DNA of 64,000 bases from Pholis gunnellus (Eukaryota > Chordata > Actinopteri > Perciformes > Pholidae): assembly GCA_910591455.2 (NCBI GenBank), contig OU342816.1, positions 1,152,376 through 1,216,375 of the forward strand. Direction: 5' to 3'. Position 1 is the first letter of the stretch, and each line of letters begins with the position of its first letter. The notes beneath the pieces are model-generated. The model was not told where the DNA came from. It saw nothing but the letters and a program-made list of their open reading frames with translations, and did no database searches. Shown piece after piece: positions 24,480-36,480 of the stretch. Position numbers and translations under genes: made by a program.

Positions 24480-24745
24480 CTGATCGGATCCCTATCGAAA
24501 GGACATCATTTGTTGGTGGCTTCCAAAACCATTTCATTTTATGATGTGACAATGCTATGGTTAAGGTTTTGTTACTGTACATTTAAACACAAACATGATT
24601 TGGTAAAGTTTAGTAAAAGATCATGGTTTGGGTTAAGATTATTACTTTGTCAAGGTAAAGGGAGCTTCGTATGGCAACTTAACATGACCGTCCAACTTTT
24701 TGTGGGTCCCATTCTCATTGTAATCGAAGTGCCTCTGGGAATAAC
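24480..24745. repeat. Dispersed repeat containing the 'agatcatggtttgggttaa' block
   Basis: ttagtaaaagatcatggttt then gggttaag is close to strings at 29071-29098 and 33052-33073, and in reverse complement to the parent sequence of the 32-bp satellite. No coding potential is apparent. Confidence 0.5.
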
Positions 24746-24850
24746 AACTCAGTAGGGATCAGGATTCCGAGGCGTGCGAAGTGCCCTCCGTGACTTCACT
24801 TAATTTGAGCTAATTACAGTGTCAGTTTCAATGCAGCCTTCAACTTGCAG

Positions 24851-25042
24851 TCGGAGCTCCGGCGGGAGGAGGAGAGCTCTGCTCCCGGCATAAGCGTCTC
24901 CTCCTCCTACCAGGAGCAGAGCGTTGCCTCGCTGCTCCGCCGGTCCCCGATGGGAGCCAACACCACGCTGCTGGAGACCCAGACAGTATCGCTAGGTCCG
25001 CTGGAAGGAAGAGAAGCACGGGAGAACCAGAACCAGGACTGA
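24851..25042 (+). CDS. Putative terminal coding exon, unidentified
   Basis: After the acceptor-like ccttcaacttgcag the frame begins SELRREEESSAPGISVSSSY, continues through LLRRSPMGANTTLLETQTVS and ends GREARENQNQD followed by TGA at 25040-25042: 64 codons. The stretch is markedly GC-richer than its surroundings and uses GC-ending codons (CTG, CTC, GAG, CAG), which suggests selection as coding sequence. It has no membrane segment and is Ser/Glu-rich, as in many cytoplasmic tails. An in-frame ATG at 24845 just upstream of the acceptor is unlikely to be a start. No upstream exon was recognised and I do not identify the protein. It lies 6.4 kb upstream of pdlim4 on the same strand. Confidence 0.35.
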   Translation, partial: SELRREEESSAPGISVSSSYQEQSVASLLRRSPMGANTTLLETQTVSLGPLEGREARENQNQD

Positions 25043-28000
25043 GAGGGGCTGTCAGAGACTGTCAGGGACTGTCAGACCTCTGCTGCAGTAAAATGAGAGG
25101 TTTTTCTAAAGGGACTCTGGTGCTCGGAAACACTACTACTTTAGTCCACAGGGACCGCCAAACACAACACTAAAGTTCCTCGTTGTAACTTTAACTACAT
25201 AAAAAATAACCTTGAACTTGATTCCTGACATCATAACATTACTAGAACCTTCATCTAAAGAAAATTACACACTGCACTCAAATTAGCATGTAAACATGTC
25301 ATACAGAATTGCAACCTTCCTGCAAGAGTATTACTCAACGACTGCAAGGCTGCCTGTCGTACGTAAACACACGAACACAGAATCTTCTGAACATGTACAA
25401 ACCCTCTCAAGAGTTTTGCACAGGACGGATCCTTTCTAGCAGTTTTTGTTTGTGGTTCTATAATACTACAAAGTCACATTACTTCCTCCTTTCACTCTCA
25501 ACAGACAAGAGTCATACTTGCTTCGAGCCCTCGGGCTTTGACACTTGATTTTAAACACATTTGGGCATTTGCTGACACGACTGATGCTGCTGTTTCTCTC
25601 GGGAGCACAGTCTTGTAAAAGAGGGATACGAGTCTGGCACTGTTCACCCAATATGGATGTAAACACCCTAATGCTGAAGGTCAGCAGTTAAAGCTCAGTC
25701 ACTGTTTCATTATATGGGAACAGAAAATGTGAACGAGTTCTTATTCAGGTCTGCCTGATGAGAAGTGACATGTAGCAAAAGAAAATAGCAAGTTTAAGAT
25801 GCATGCAAACGAGCTAAGAACACATGACTAGCTACACTATACTGTAAAGATTCAGGCTTCTTTATGAAAAGCATATGCCTGGAAAATGTTTTACTTCAGC
25901 AGTTAAACATCTGTTAACCAAACGTATAACAGCAGATCTGGTTCCTGTTCTTCTGGCCAAACAACCGATAGAGATCAATCTGTGAGTGTTTGTGATTCTG
26001 TACTGTGGTCAGTTAATAATCCAACTGCAGTTATGACAACGTTTCAGTCAGTTGTCAGATACAGTAGGAAAATCTCTTACTCACACAGTTAAACTGAGGG
26101 GCATTCGCCAAAAGTGCAAATTCAATCATGCAACAAATAAATCACATGCATTGAATCACAATATTTCAGTATTTTATCATTTAACTCGAGGGTGGTTTGT
26201 CTAATACGTGCTTTTTCTCTCTTACTTTCATGTCAGTATGCTGCCTCACTGTGAGTGAACACATTATTCTTGTTAGATTGTATCTCATATTTATGGACAT
26301 GCACATCTGTTTGTTATTCCAACAACAGTAACGTTTCAGCACCACATTAAATATTCATAGCCGGCATCTGGTCAATGTTTCTCTGTGTGTGGCCAGAAAG
26401 CATAGCAATTCAATCAAAAGTTCGGGGATGGATTGATATTATTTTTATGCTTGGCAAACTAAAACTATTATGAAGCAATTATTTTGGCCTGAAAATGAAT
26501 GATGTGGAATTAGTACATTTGTGTGCATTTAAAAAATGCATCCGCCCTGATATTAACTGAGCATGAAGAAACGTTCACCTGTATATTCCCACACTAACTG
26601 GGGTTCATATGTAAGCGCTGCTCTGTGCAAAGGCATTGAACTTGCTGACATTTATTAACCTGACTGGAACGTTTAGGGGCTAAAGTTGTGATTTAGAGAT
26701 ACTTGTGTACTTGTGAAGGAAGTGGGCACATACTCTTCAGATGAAGATAAGTATTTCCTCCGGTATCAGTTGTTCTCTATCAGTTATTTATAATCACATC
26801 AACTTGCAGATGGTTAGTGTGTAAGTCTTCGGCATTCTTATGAGATAGCTTTGAGCCGTTAGCGGTTTTGTGCTATATGAAATCATCTGTTTTTCATTTC
26901 TGACTCAGCAATATTGCAACCACATAAATTAAGCTTCATGATTTGCCTCCGACTGTTTGCTTCCCCACGGGGCGCTCCAGGCACAGTGCTGTAAGTGGTA
27001 CCATTGTTTTCCAGCTTGTGCCATTACTAACAAACCAGGCATGTTTCAATGCCGGGGACATGAAGATACCAAATGTTGTGTGATGTTAAAAGTAAAGAAG
27101 CTCTTTGTTAATGAGGCAAAGATGTCACCAACAGGGAGAAACATCTGCTGCTAGATTAGCATGCAGCAGACTTTTAGACGTCACTCGAAATCATGGTATT
27201 GTTTTGAAACCTTTTACCTACTGGGATTCTGAACATGACATGTGTGTTGTAGCAAACGTTTTATTTACTTGTATCTGTCAGACTTGTATAACTTATTTTG
27301 AGTTGTGTTTCTGGCCACTTGAGTCAGGGCCGGCCTCCTCAATGAGGATGTTTGTGGTTGCTCATAGTAAATTCGGATGTTTGAGTAAAACAAAAAACGT
27401 TATGTGAAACATTCCATTCTATAAAAACCATCTCCATTCATTGATTCTAATTATGTAGTTTAAGAGATGTTTTATATTTATAGATTTTAACCATATCTAT
27501 TAAAAATAACACTGTTCTGGCACAGTTCATGCAGTCAATAATTGACTCTCCTCTTGTTCAGCACAAATCTCGTTTAGGGCAACTTGTGTTTATCTTTACT
27601 CCCATTCAGTACAACTTCAGCGTGACTTGTTCAGCGTTAATTGTTCAGCTTGACTCGTTCAGTGTGCCGCGTTACTATAACTTCTCATCACTATAAGGTG
27701 GACCCTTAAAGAAAATCTAGTTGTCTGCCATTATTACTGGGTATTGTGTGACGACGTTAAGAATTATTAAACTTGTTTCACTACCAGCGACAAAGCTGAG
27801 GAATCAATTCTTGTGCAACAATTTAGCTGACGTCACTCTCCCAGACGGCAGATCCAGACGGAGGCAGACAGCTCATGACTACAACACCGCTCGTCTTACC
27901 TGCTTACCCTCAGGTTCTTCTTGGCTACGTATCACAGAGGCAAAAAACCAGAGAGTAAATAGATTTGTAGGGATTTAATAGGACTTCTTAGACACTGCCC

Positions 28001-28782
28001 AGGGTATGTCAAATGATGACCAACTGAGGAAAAAGAACAGAGGGATGGGTGCTCTCTGTAGTTAGACTCAGATTTATTGGGAGCAGGCTTTGAAGACACA
28101 TATCCGAGATGTCAGCCTGTTCATCTGCTCAATAAATCTCCAGAGCAGACTGTACAGCCCTCTCATCCTCTCTTGTTCTTCGGTTAGTCATCCTTTGATG
28201 TGCCCAGGGTGAAAAGTAAATTAGCAGTCTGTAAATACTGTTTATGACAAACTTCTAAAACATGATTATTGGCTTTGTTTACATGTTTACCTACTACATA
28301 TTGCGTATGGACATGTTGTTGTTTTTAAACTCTGAAATGTTCTTCTTGTGGAAATGGTACTTGTAAATAAAGTTCAATGCACAGAAGTGAAGCATGATGG
28401 GATAAGGACACAAAAATGTTCCTCCAGTATGATAACAATTCAACAATCAGGATGTAATACAAAACAGTCGCCTGAATAAAATATAGGCATTGTGTAGCTC
28501 TGCAAACGTTGGATTTTGAAGAAAATAGTTTTTCATATCAACACTTCTACATGGATACATAGAAATAAAAATAGATAGTACATTCCCATTCAAATCAAAG
28601 TAGCAGGATGGTAAAGTGTGCTACCCCTGTAATGCGCGAACTTCCATATAAACTAACAGACTTACAGCAATTTGCGGACTCACTGAGGTGACTTAAACAA
28701 GCAGTGGAGTGGTAACGTCACGAACGGGGTCAGACATTGCTGTCGCAAGATGAGTGACAACTTTGTTCTGCTCATTTTCCTT
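25043..28782. other. Gene-poor intergenic stretch
   Basis: No supported gene. The string cagttcatgcagtcaataat at 27529 is shared with the region near 1890. Open frames at 26957-27407 and 27721-27978 lack splice context and recognisable domains. Confidence 0.5.
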
Positions 28783-28895
28783 AACCAGTGTAGCATTAAA
28801 GCATGGTCGAATCAGCAAGCTACCCAGCTAACAAGAGGACAGCTGTCTAGTTAGCTAGCTTGCTAATTCCACCATGCTTTAATGCTACACTGGTT
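28783..28895. repeat. Long near-perfect hairpin (inverted repeat)
   Basis: The left arm 28783-28832 begins aaccagtgtagcattaaagc atggt. The right arm 28850-28895 is its reverse complement, perfect over the outer 25 bp and then with two mismatches and a 4-nt bulge. The loop is about 17 nt. The right arm also shares agcttg(c/t)taattccaccatg with the duplicated block at 39.9 kb, so it belongs to a dispersed family. It is either a foldback element or an old inverted duplication. Confidence 0.9.
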
Positions 28896-29152
28896 ACAGA
28901 AACGAAGCCAAACAGTGGGCAGGTGGCCAGAATTAGCGCTGGCTCCAACAACCGCTCCGCCTCACTCTCCGTCGCTCTGCAGAAGGACAAGCTAACTAGC
29001 TAACTAGCCAGCAATCCGTCTCCGGCGCGGCGACCGCTTTTTTACCCACGTTTAGGTCGGGAGGTTAGTTTTAGTAAAAAATCATGTTTTGGGTTAAAAG
29101 TTCTGCGTTGAACCACCCCTCCCCCGACCTACTCCATACGCAGAGTTACGTT

Positions 29153-29333
29153 AACTTTGAAATTGAAACTTTGAAATTGAAACTTTGAAATTGAAACTTT
29201 GAAATTGAAACTTTGAAATTGAAACTTTGAAATTGAAACTTTGAAATTGAAACTTTGAAATTGAAACTTTGAAATTGAAACTTTGAAATTGAAACTTTGA
29301 AATTGAAACTTTGAAATTGAAACTTTGAAATTG
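29153..29333. repeat. 14-bp minisatellite, about 13 copies
   Basis: Near-perfect tandem copies of aactttgaaattga. The minus-strand translation (SISKFQFQSFNFKV) repeats only because three units make 42 bp; it is not a gene. The uniformity suggests recent expansion. Confidence 0.97.
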
Positions 29334-30408
29334 GAAATTGAAGTCAAATTAAAATGTCATTCGGGGGAAAAAAACATTCCCAGAAACGGAATTGACAATA
29401 AAGTTTTGTTGTGTGGGAACGTAATAATTAGGGAAGCAGTTTGTGATTATGTGTCAGTTAATTGTTTCCCTTTTGTCTTTCTCTGTGCACACTGAACTGA
29501 TCTGGCTATGCCTCAGCGACCTTGGACGGACATCATCTCACTCATATTCTTCTATCACACAGTTTGCATCATTACATCATTCCAATTACTTTCTCAACTC
29601 TCTCCGTTGCGTCGCAGAACATCAAGTTTATACAAGTAAGAAAGACTCACGATGCGCCGACGATGATACCTGATGTCGGGATCCAGCTCGTGTGACATCA
29701 GAGCCACTGTTTTTTACAAAGGGGTTGGAAGTCTGACTCAAATTGACTCAGACCTCCAGACGGAGCTCCACATGCCTGCAGTTGTCTGAAGGGCAGATTC
29801 CCAGGAATGTCTATGAGATCATTCCCTCTGCAGTAGAAGAATTGTACTCAAGCTCAGTGACTCACTCCGCAAATTGGCTGGGGAAATGAAAGAATCAAGA
29901 AGTGGGGCAGAGAGGATACTGGGATATCCACTGACAAATGGGAGAGGTCTTTTCTGCCAGGGAGGCGTCCACGTTACAGCACAACATCTTCATTATTGAT
30001 GTTGATACTCAGGTTTTTACAGCTTTTCGCTTAAGACCCCTGATCATGGAGTTTATTAACTGGCCTTAGTTTTAAGTGCATGTCCAGATTAATTTACAAG
30101 CCCCAAAGGCCAGCATGTTTATGTTTTCATTTCTCTTCAGTCACGCCAGCATTAGTGTACAGATATAGAGTGCTGCAGGAATTGGGGTGTTTTTTGTAGG
30201 CCAAAAAGCTTTTTATTTACAAAAAGCCAATGGGATTCCTTTATTGCAGAAAATAAACGCTGTGGCAGACAAACGTTTACGATACTTACATGTTTTGTTC
30301 AGCAAGATAAAATAATAATAAACCACTTTTATGAATATTGAAGCATGAATACAATCACCAGAAGTAAAAAGCTAGGCGTTATGCTACAAAAGAAGATTTA
30401 TACTTTAA
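29334..30408. other. Intergenic stretch upstream of pdlim4
   Basis: No supported gene or element. Confidence 0.5.
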
Positions 30409-30568
30409 CAGAAACTCAGCATTCAGAGGAAGGATTTCAGTCCAACAAATACAACATTTGGCAACACAAGCGCACTGAAATATTGTTGTAGTTCAAATCC
30501 TATTTAAGAGATTGCTAACTTCTCAACATGCTTAGGAAAAAAAAGTCAATAAATTGAATATAGAAACA
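30409..30568. repeat. Direct duplication, copy 1
   Basis: cagaaactcagcattcagag and tccaacaaatacaacatttg recur with few changes at 30794-30932. A TATC/GTCT microsatellite separates the copies. Confidence 0.9.
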
Positions 30569-30569
30569 T

Positions 30570-30590
30570 ATCTATCTATCTATCTATCTA

Positions 30591-30661
<71 letters not shown>

Positions 30662-30675
30662 GTCTGTATGTTTGT
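30570..30675. repeat. (TATC)n/(TGTC)n/(TATC)n microsatellite
   Basis: Three-part tetranucleotide array: TATC, then TGTC, then TATC again. Confidence 0.95.
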
Positions 30676-30793
30676 CTATTATATATAAAGGTGCAGAAAG
30701 AGTTTCTCGCCATTTGATATATTTTTACACCAACAAGGCGGCACATCACCATAGAGTCCAATAACAGTGTCTGGAGTGAATGTTAAAGTAAAT

Positions 30794-30932
30794 ACAGAAA
30801 CTCAGCATTCGGAGGAAAGACTTCAGTCCAACAAATACAACATTTGGCAACACAGGCACACTGACATATTGTTGTAGTTTGCTAACTTGTCAACATGTTC
30901 AGGATAAAAAAGTCAAAAGAAGTGGATGTAGA
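30794..30932. repeat. Direct duplication, copy 2
   Basis: Second copy of 30409-30568, about 0.5-0.6 kb upstream of the pdlim4 start codon. It lacks a short piece near its middle (aatcctatttaagagatt). Confidence 0.9.
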
Positions 30933-31060
30933 AAGACCTCATGCTGTCTGTATTTCCCCTAATGGTGCAACAATAGGAATTAAATGACACAAGAGAAGGA
31001 AAACAACAAGGAAACACAGAAAAACATCCACCAGTTGATGGTGGAACATGGTTCTAGCTG

Positions 31061-31368
31061 CCCCCCCCCCCCCATTTATTTATCTACCTGCCGTGTTGAA
31101 GAACCATCTGATTTATTATTTGGTGATTCACCCCAGGCCAGCCTCCGTCCCGTCCCCTCCCACTCCGTGTCGACCGGCTGGAGGCGGTGCAGGACAACCC
31201 CGTCATCCTCCACGTCAAAGCCGGCTTCGTTATTTAAACTTGAATCAAAAGGAGGAGAAGAAGGAACGTGTTTTCTCAGACGGGACAGCGTTGCCTAGCA
31301 GCTATAGGCGGAGGATTCGCGCTACTTCACGCGTGGCTTTCTTCTTTCTTTCTTTCTTCCTTGTTTAG
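31061..31368 (+). promoter_or_regulatory. Likely pdlim4 5' region
   Basis: A relatively GC- and CpG-rich stretch immediately upstream of the first pdlim4 coding exon, starting with a C13 run at 31061-31073. A strong acceptor-like pyrimidine tract ending ctttctttcttccttgtttag occupies 31335-31368. The coding exon may therefore be preceded by a non-coding exon, or the pyrimidine tract may simply be part of the promoter or 5'UTR. No clear TATA box was found. The core promoter position is not resolved. Confidence 0.4.
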
Positions 31369-31413
31369 CTCGTTCGATCGAGGATCTATCTGTCCGTCGT
31401 TATCGACTAAAAC

Positions 31414-31506
31414 ATGACCCAGACCGTGACGCTAAAGGGACCCTCTCCGTGGGGCTTTCGGCTGGTGGGAGGACGGGACTTCAGCACACCGTTAACCGTC
31501 TCCAGG
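31414..31506 (+). CDS. pdlim4: PDZ and LIM domain protein 4, coding exon 1
   Basis: Residues 1-31: MTQTVTLKGPSPWGFRLVGG, then RDFSTPLTVSR. PSPWGFRL is the carboxylate-binding loop of the ALP/Enigma-family PDZ domain, which binds C-terminal peptides of alpha-actinin and other Z-line or stress-fibre proteins. The ATG has A at -3 (aaacATGa). The exon ends TCCAGG|GTAGGT in phase 0, the expected break inside the PDZ fold. Among the family, KGPSPWGFRLVGGRDFS fits human PDLIM4 better than PDLIM1 (GKDFEQ) or PDLIM3 (GIDFNQ), from my recall of those sequences. The call is reinforced by exon 4. The product is expected to be a cytoskeletal scaffold at actin bundles. Paralogue confusion with pdlim1 remains possible. 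Confidence 0.9.
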
Positions 31507-32904
31507 GTAGGTGAAACCTCCATTCATTGAGCCGGTTTAGACATCTATCATCCGGGTTATGAGTAATGTCAATGACTGGGGCTGAATGCATGAAGGGGGA
31601 AGTTTTGAGAAGCGCTTTCCTAATGAATTGATCTTCAATAACAAGTCTGGGATCCCTAATAGCAGTAGTTTATAAGGGAGTTTAGTCTAACAGCTGACAG
31701 ACGGTGCCGTCTAATCCCTGGCAGCTAAAGTTGCCAATACAATTTAACCATTAATAATAAGATAAAAAAACTTATTTTCATAATTTTAACAACTATGTTA
31801 GGGCTGCAACTACCTATTTTCATTGCTGATTAATTTGTCAATTATTGTTTGGTCTATACAATGTCAGAAAAGTCTCTAAAAGTGTTTTTTTTTAGTGCAC
31901 AACTAAAATATATTCAGTTTACCTTAATAGAATAGTAAATATAACATTTCATATTGACATTTAAGGAGCTGGAATAAAATATTTTTGACATTTTTTTTTA
32001 TTTGAAAAGTTACTCAAACTGATCAAAATAGCTAACAACTAATCAATTAAACAGCTCTAAACTATATTAAAATCAAATAAATGAAAAAGCCAACAACAAT
32101 GCCTTTTATGTTTCCATATACTAATCATGTGTCAGCAACTGACTGAGGTGTCGTGATCTTTCTACAACAGATGCATGACATTATATATTATTGTGTGCGT
32201 TATTTTAATTAGTCATTGTTAACATTGGTGGTGGTAGTCGTATAGTGTTCATATGAACTTTCCTGACCCACAGAATATGGGTCAAGAGTCAGTGTGCTTG
32301 GCAGTGGATCTGGCAGTAGCCAATAGTTCATTGCGGCCAGGATAAACACAGCCCGGTCCTGCTGCAGGGCTTCCAGAAGGAGGAAGGCGGATGGGGGTGG
32401 TGGGGTGGTGGGGGTAGTGCTGACATTTGTTTTTCATCAGAGCTCATTGGTGCTGCTGAGGGATACCAGGTGTTGTGCTCAGCTGCATCACCAGCCTCAA
32501 ACCGACTCTTTAACTACAGGGCCCTAGCACTTCAAACTAGAGGTGTAATTTCTAGATTTACGGCGGGCGATTAACAACTCTGAGAGGAGCAGACGAAATA
32601 GCCGAAGGTCACCTGAAGTGCTCTCTGTTGGTTAAACCCACCGCTGTAGTTGTGATGCAACGCTGAGGCGTACTTTGACTCAAAAGCCTCGACGTTGTGG
32701 TTTCAACATGAAAGAGTCCCCTCGCTTGCTTGGCGCCTTTTGCTTCTCCAAAGACGACTGCATTTTGCAGCTTGAGGGATTTCCCCTTCATGCTTGATCT
32801 TAATGTTTGTCTCTATGTGTTGAGTCTCAAGACAGCATCATGAAATGCAGTCTGGTGGTTTAGTGTGCAGCGACACGAAGTGTGAGGGTTTTATTTGATG
32901 TTGT

Positions 32905-33301
32905 TCAGAACGACTTCTTTTGGGCAACAAAACCACTCGGTCAGGTTTAGAAAAACATGGTTGGTCTTAAAATAACTATGTACAGTTAGGTTTGGGCAAC
33001 AAAACGAACGTACGGTTTAGTCAACAAAACTACTCGATTAGGTTTAACAAAAACATCATGTTTGGGCTTAAAATCACTGCATAGTTAGGTTCAGGCAACA
33101 AAACAAAAGTTAGGTTTAGGCAACAGAATGAACGTTGGGTTCAGGCAACAAAAGTACTCGACTCGGTTTTAGAAAAACATAATTTTTGGGCTAAAAAAAA
33201 CGACATAGTTAGGTTAAGGCAACAAAATGAACGTTCGGTTTAGGCGACAAAACTACTCGATCAGGTTGAACAAAAACATCATGGTTGGGCTTAAAATAAC
33301 A
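32905..33301. repeat. Irregular tandem cluster of dispersed repeat
   Basis: About four units spaced 97-118 bp, each with variants of actactcgattaggttta and aaaaacatcatggttgggct, joined by ttaggtttaggcaacaaaa. It is the same family as the parent of the 32-bp satellite (whose gttgcctaaacctaactaag is the reverse complement of cttagttaggtttaggcaac). Confidence 0.8.
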
Positions 33302-34662
33302 CGTACAAATCCTGTGTTTTGTTTGTTTGATGCGTGTAATTCATGTGTCCACCACACAAAATGATCCTTACTGGCTTCCCATTGCCATTGTTCTCGTGCT
33401 GTGTGACATTAAAAAGAACCAGACAATTCGTGTCCTGGTACACGAAACCAATAGAATACATTATGTGACTATTTCACTATTTACGAGAGTTTCCAAAACA
33501 GAAAATGCCCAAGACCAGAGTTAATTTGGAAAAAAGGGAAAAGTCGACACGACATGCAATTGCAGCTCTCTTGTGTTGGTTTCCTGCTGAATTTAAAGTC
33601 AACATGTTGCCCAGTGCAGCTTCAGCACATCTCAGGTTTTGTGATGCATACCTTCCTGAATTCTTTAATCATTAGTACAGTTGACAAGTTGCAGTTTCAA
33701 TGTCAGCAATTTCTTTTTTTGCCACTTCAGTCTGTGCAAACTTGCACGACTGCCAGTGCAGAAACCATGGCATCCGTGCACAGGGAAGGCTTTTGCACTG
33801 TGAACATTGCGTAACTAAGTGACGATGGCGTCAGTGAAGGTAATTGCAGGTTGCACTTAACAGACAGTTGCATAGCAAAGACGGCAATAAAAACCAACGC
33901 TTGACATGGAATAGCTGCTTGCAGGAGTAAAAAGGGAGTTTCGACTAATTCCTAAATCTTGGCTTTAAAATGAGAGAAGGAAGCAGCTGGTGAGATGCAA
34001 GCATATTTATCAAATATGTAATGTCAGAGGCATAAATACACACAGAGTGTTTGGCAGTAAGATCCAGCATTACGCTACCTCCTACAGCTTTCTATCATCC
34101 ATTACAGAGCAGTTTAGTTAGCGTCTAATTTAAGTCACATGCTCTGAAACATCAGCTGACAACACAAAATGTTATTGGCAGTAATTGTTTTTTGCTGGTA
34201 TCTAGTACAGTGGTGAAAACATTACAATTACATTTAGTGATAAGTGATTAAAAAAATATATAAATGGTGGGAAAGGAATCCTCTCTCCTCACCTCATGGG
34301 AGCTGGTTGTATTCTGAGGTTATAAGCACAGCGTGATTCATTGCCGCTGATATACCGGAGTATCTCCCAAACTTGCTATTTATCACATGCTTGCAACATT
34401 CTCGCCGTTCAGTGCATGCCCAAGACGGCAATTACAATGTGTTGAATGGCGACACTGAGAGAGATACATGGAGGGAGAGAGGGAGTGTGCTTTCAGAGAA
34501 GGATAGTTAATGTCGTACAGTATTAAAAATGTTCTCTTTGGGGGGCATTTAAGTGTCATGTAGACCTCATACAAGCCAGAGCTCTGTGAAGGTTGTAAAA
34601 GTGTCTGCTGGCTCTGTATAACTAGAGGAGATATGGTTTAAGAAGGCAGTAACCTCTGGGTC

Positions 34663-35114
34663 TGAAAAGTGACGCCTGCATTCTCTCTAGTGTCCACCAG
34701 GGGGCGACTCCTCTGGTTGTATAGAAGTCTATGAGAAAATGACTCTACTTCTCTCTTGATTTATTACCTCAGTAAACATTGTAAACATGAGTTTATGGTC
34801 TCAATCTCTAGTTTCAAGTCTTCTTCAATACAGCATGATGTTCATTTAATAAATCATAGTCCATTTAGAGTAAAATAGTTCATAAATGTTAATTGTAAAT
34901 TTAAAAGTATCTTATTTAGTGTTCGATGTGGAAAAAACAAAATGACAATGTGGAAAATCCAAGATGGCAACGGCCTAAAACCAAGATGGCGATAACCAAA
35001 AAACCAAGATTGTGATGGCCAAAAATCAATATGTTGATGGCCATAAAACAATGGGGTCCACAAAACCAATGGGTGCATCACGGTGACTACGTCCACTTCT
35101 TAAATACAGTCTTT
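34663..35114 (+). mobile_element. CTCF/YY1-motif dispersed element, copy 1
   Basis: Starts near ctgaaaagtgacgcctgcat and ends cacttcttaaatacagtctt. The middle block tatagaagtctatgagaaaa to tcttcaatacagcatgatgt is nearly identical in copies 2 and 3. A CCACCAGGGGGCG core (34694-34706) fits the CTCF consensus. The 3' part carries degenerate AAGATGGC units (about 34968-35040). There is no coding capacity. It lies in pdlim4 intron 1. Confidence 0.85.
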
Positions 35115-35835
35115 GGTTTTAACACTGGACATAAATGCTCGACCTCATAGATGTGTTTAAGTTTTGCTGTATTTTACGTAATGCCGCCAATCTTGCCTCT
35201 ACTTTGCATGACAGACAGACAGACCTCCCTTTGTTCCTCCATCTTCTTCTGCCTAAATAAAAGTGAAAGCCTGAAACACCTGCAGTTGGAAACAGAGAAA
35301 GTTGTAAATACCAGAAAATCAGTTCTGATGGCAGCAGCTGTTTTTTTCCCCTTAAGGTGATAATGTCCCAGGATAAGCCCATTAGTCTCCCGCCAGCCCA
35401 TCAAGACTCTAGCCAGTTCATGTCTACTCGACTCTGGAAACATTTTCCCTGACGGTGTGTGTGTGTGTGCAGTAGTAGACTAATAAATGGCATTTGTGTG
35501 CATGAGAGGGAACGAGTGGCCGAGAAGCAGAAACATAATAAAACCGCTGATGTAACTGCTGAAGCATTTAGTGAGGTTACGTTGAATATGGCAGCTGTGG
35601 TGTAATCTGTGTCAAACCGACGTGACGGCGGAAGGTGACGCAGGACGCTTGTCAGTCGTCTTCTTGACGGGAATTCACAACCGAGTGTTGGGAAAATAAT
35701 TCTGACACCTTCTTTCACTGTCTGTGACGCTTTCAGACAAACTGCTGTTAGAGGGTTGTTTTGTTCGGGACACCTTCTTGAAATTCTGCATTTTTGCTTG
35801 AAAAATGACTTTAACGATCACTTGTCGAAATAGTT

Positions 35836-35940
35836 TAGGGAGCAGCGATACGACTTCTTCAGCACCCGTACTGACAGGATGATACTTGTGCTTTGGGTAT
35901 CGGCCGAAGCCGAGTACATAATCTAATACCCGTGTTAAAT
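35836..35940. mobile_element. hAT-like remnant
   Basis: Contains ttgggtatcggccgaagccg agtac, the 'gtatcggccg' style of fish hAT non-autonomous elements as I recall them. Compare 53440-53745. Both ends are eroded. Confidence 0.35.
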
Positions 35941-36061
35941 GAATAAGTCACAGTCCTCACTGTGTGGATTGGAAGAGACTGGGATCTCTTTTATTTGTAA
36001 GGAAACATCTGGCTTGATTTAAACATTGCTTTCCTGACTTTGTAAATCTAAATGTAACGAG

Positions 36062-36480
36062 TAAATACATCAATCAATCAATCAAACTTTATTTCAGACT
36101 CAGGGTCCAGATAATAAAAATATAATAAAATTACAAATAAATAAATAAATACATTTACTGAGTTGCTATTTATGTTTAAAACAATAAGCACCAGCAACCT
36201 GGTAAAAAAAAATATTTTTTAAATTTACAGGAATTAACAATATAATTTATATACGAACATAGAATCAAATTGAATAGATTGGCCCCATTGTCACTGGTAT
36301 CGGTATCACTGCGTTCCTTAAATCGATAAAATGTTTCTGCTCTATCCACAACAGAAAACATAACCAACTCTTCATAAAGATGCACATAGTAACTGTTTCA
36401 TTACTCCACCTGTAGCTCGTCGTATGTAAAGTAATCAGCTTACATATGTAACTGCTCCATCTGAATGGTGTCACATTAGT
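36062..36480 (-). mobile_element. Possible LINE 3' fragment, minus strand
   Basis: Read on the minus strand the element would end ctgagtctgaaataaagttt followed by (gatt)n, the tail style of fish LINEs. The upstream part has no intact frame. The clade is not assigned. Confidence 0.4.

Noticed and set aside
29129..29347. 72-codon minus-strand frame SISKFQFQSFNF
   Set aside because: It is the 14-bp minisatellite read in a stop-free phase.
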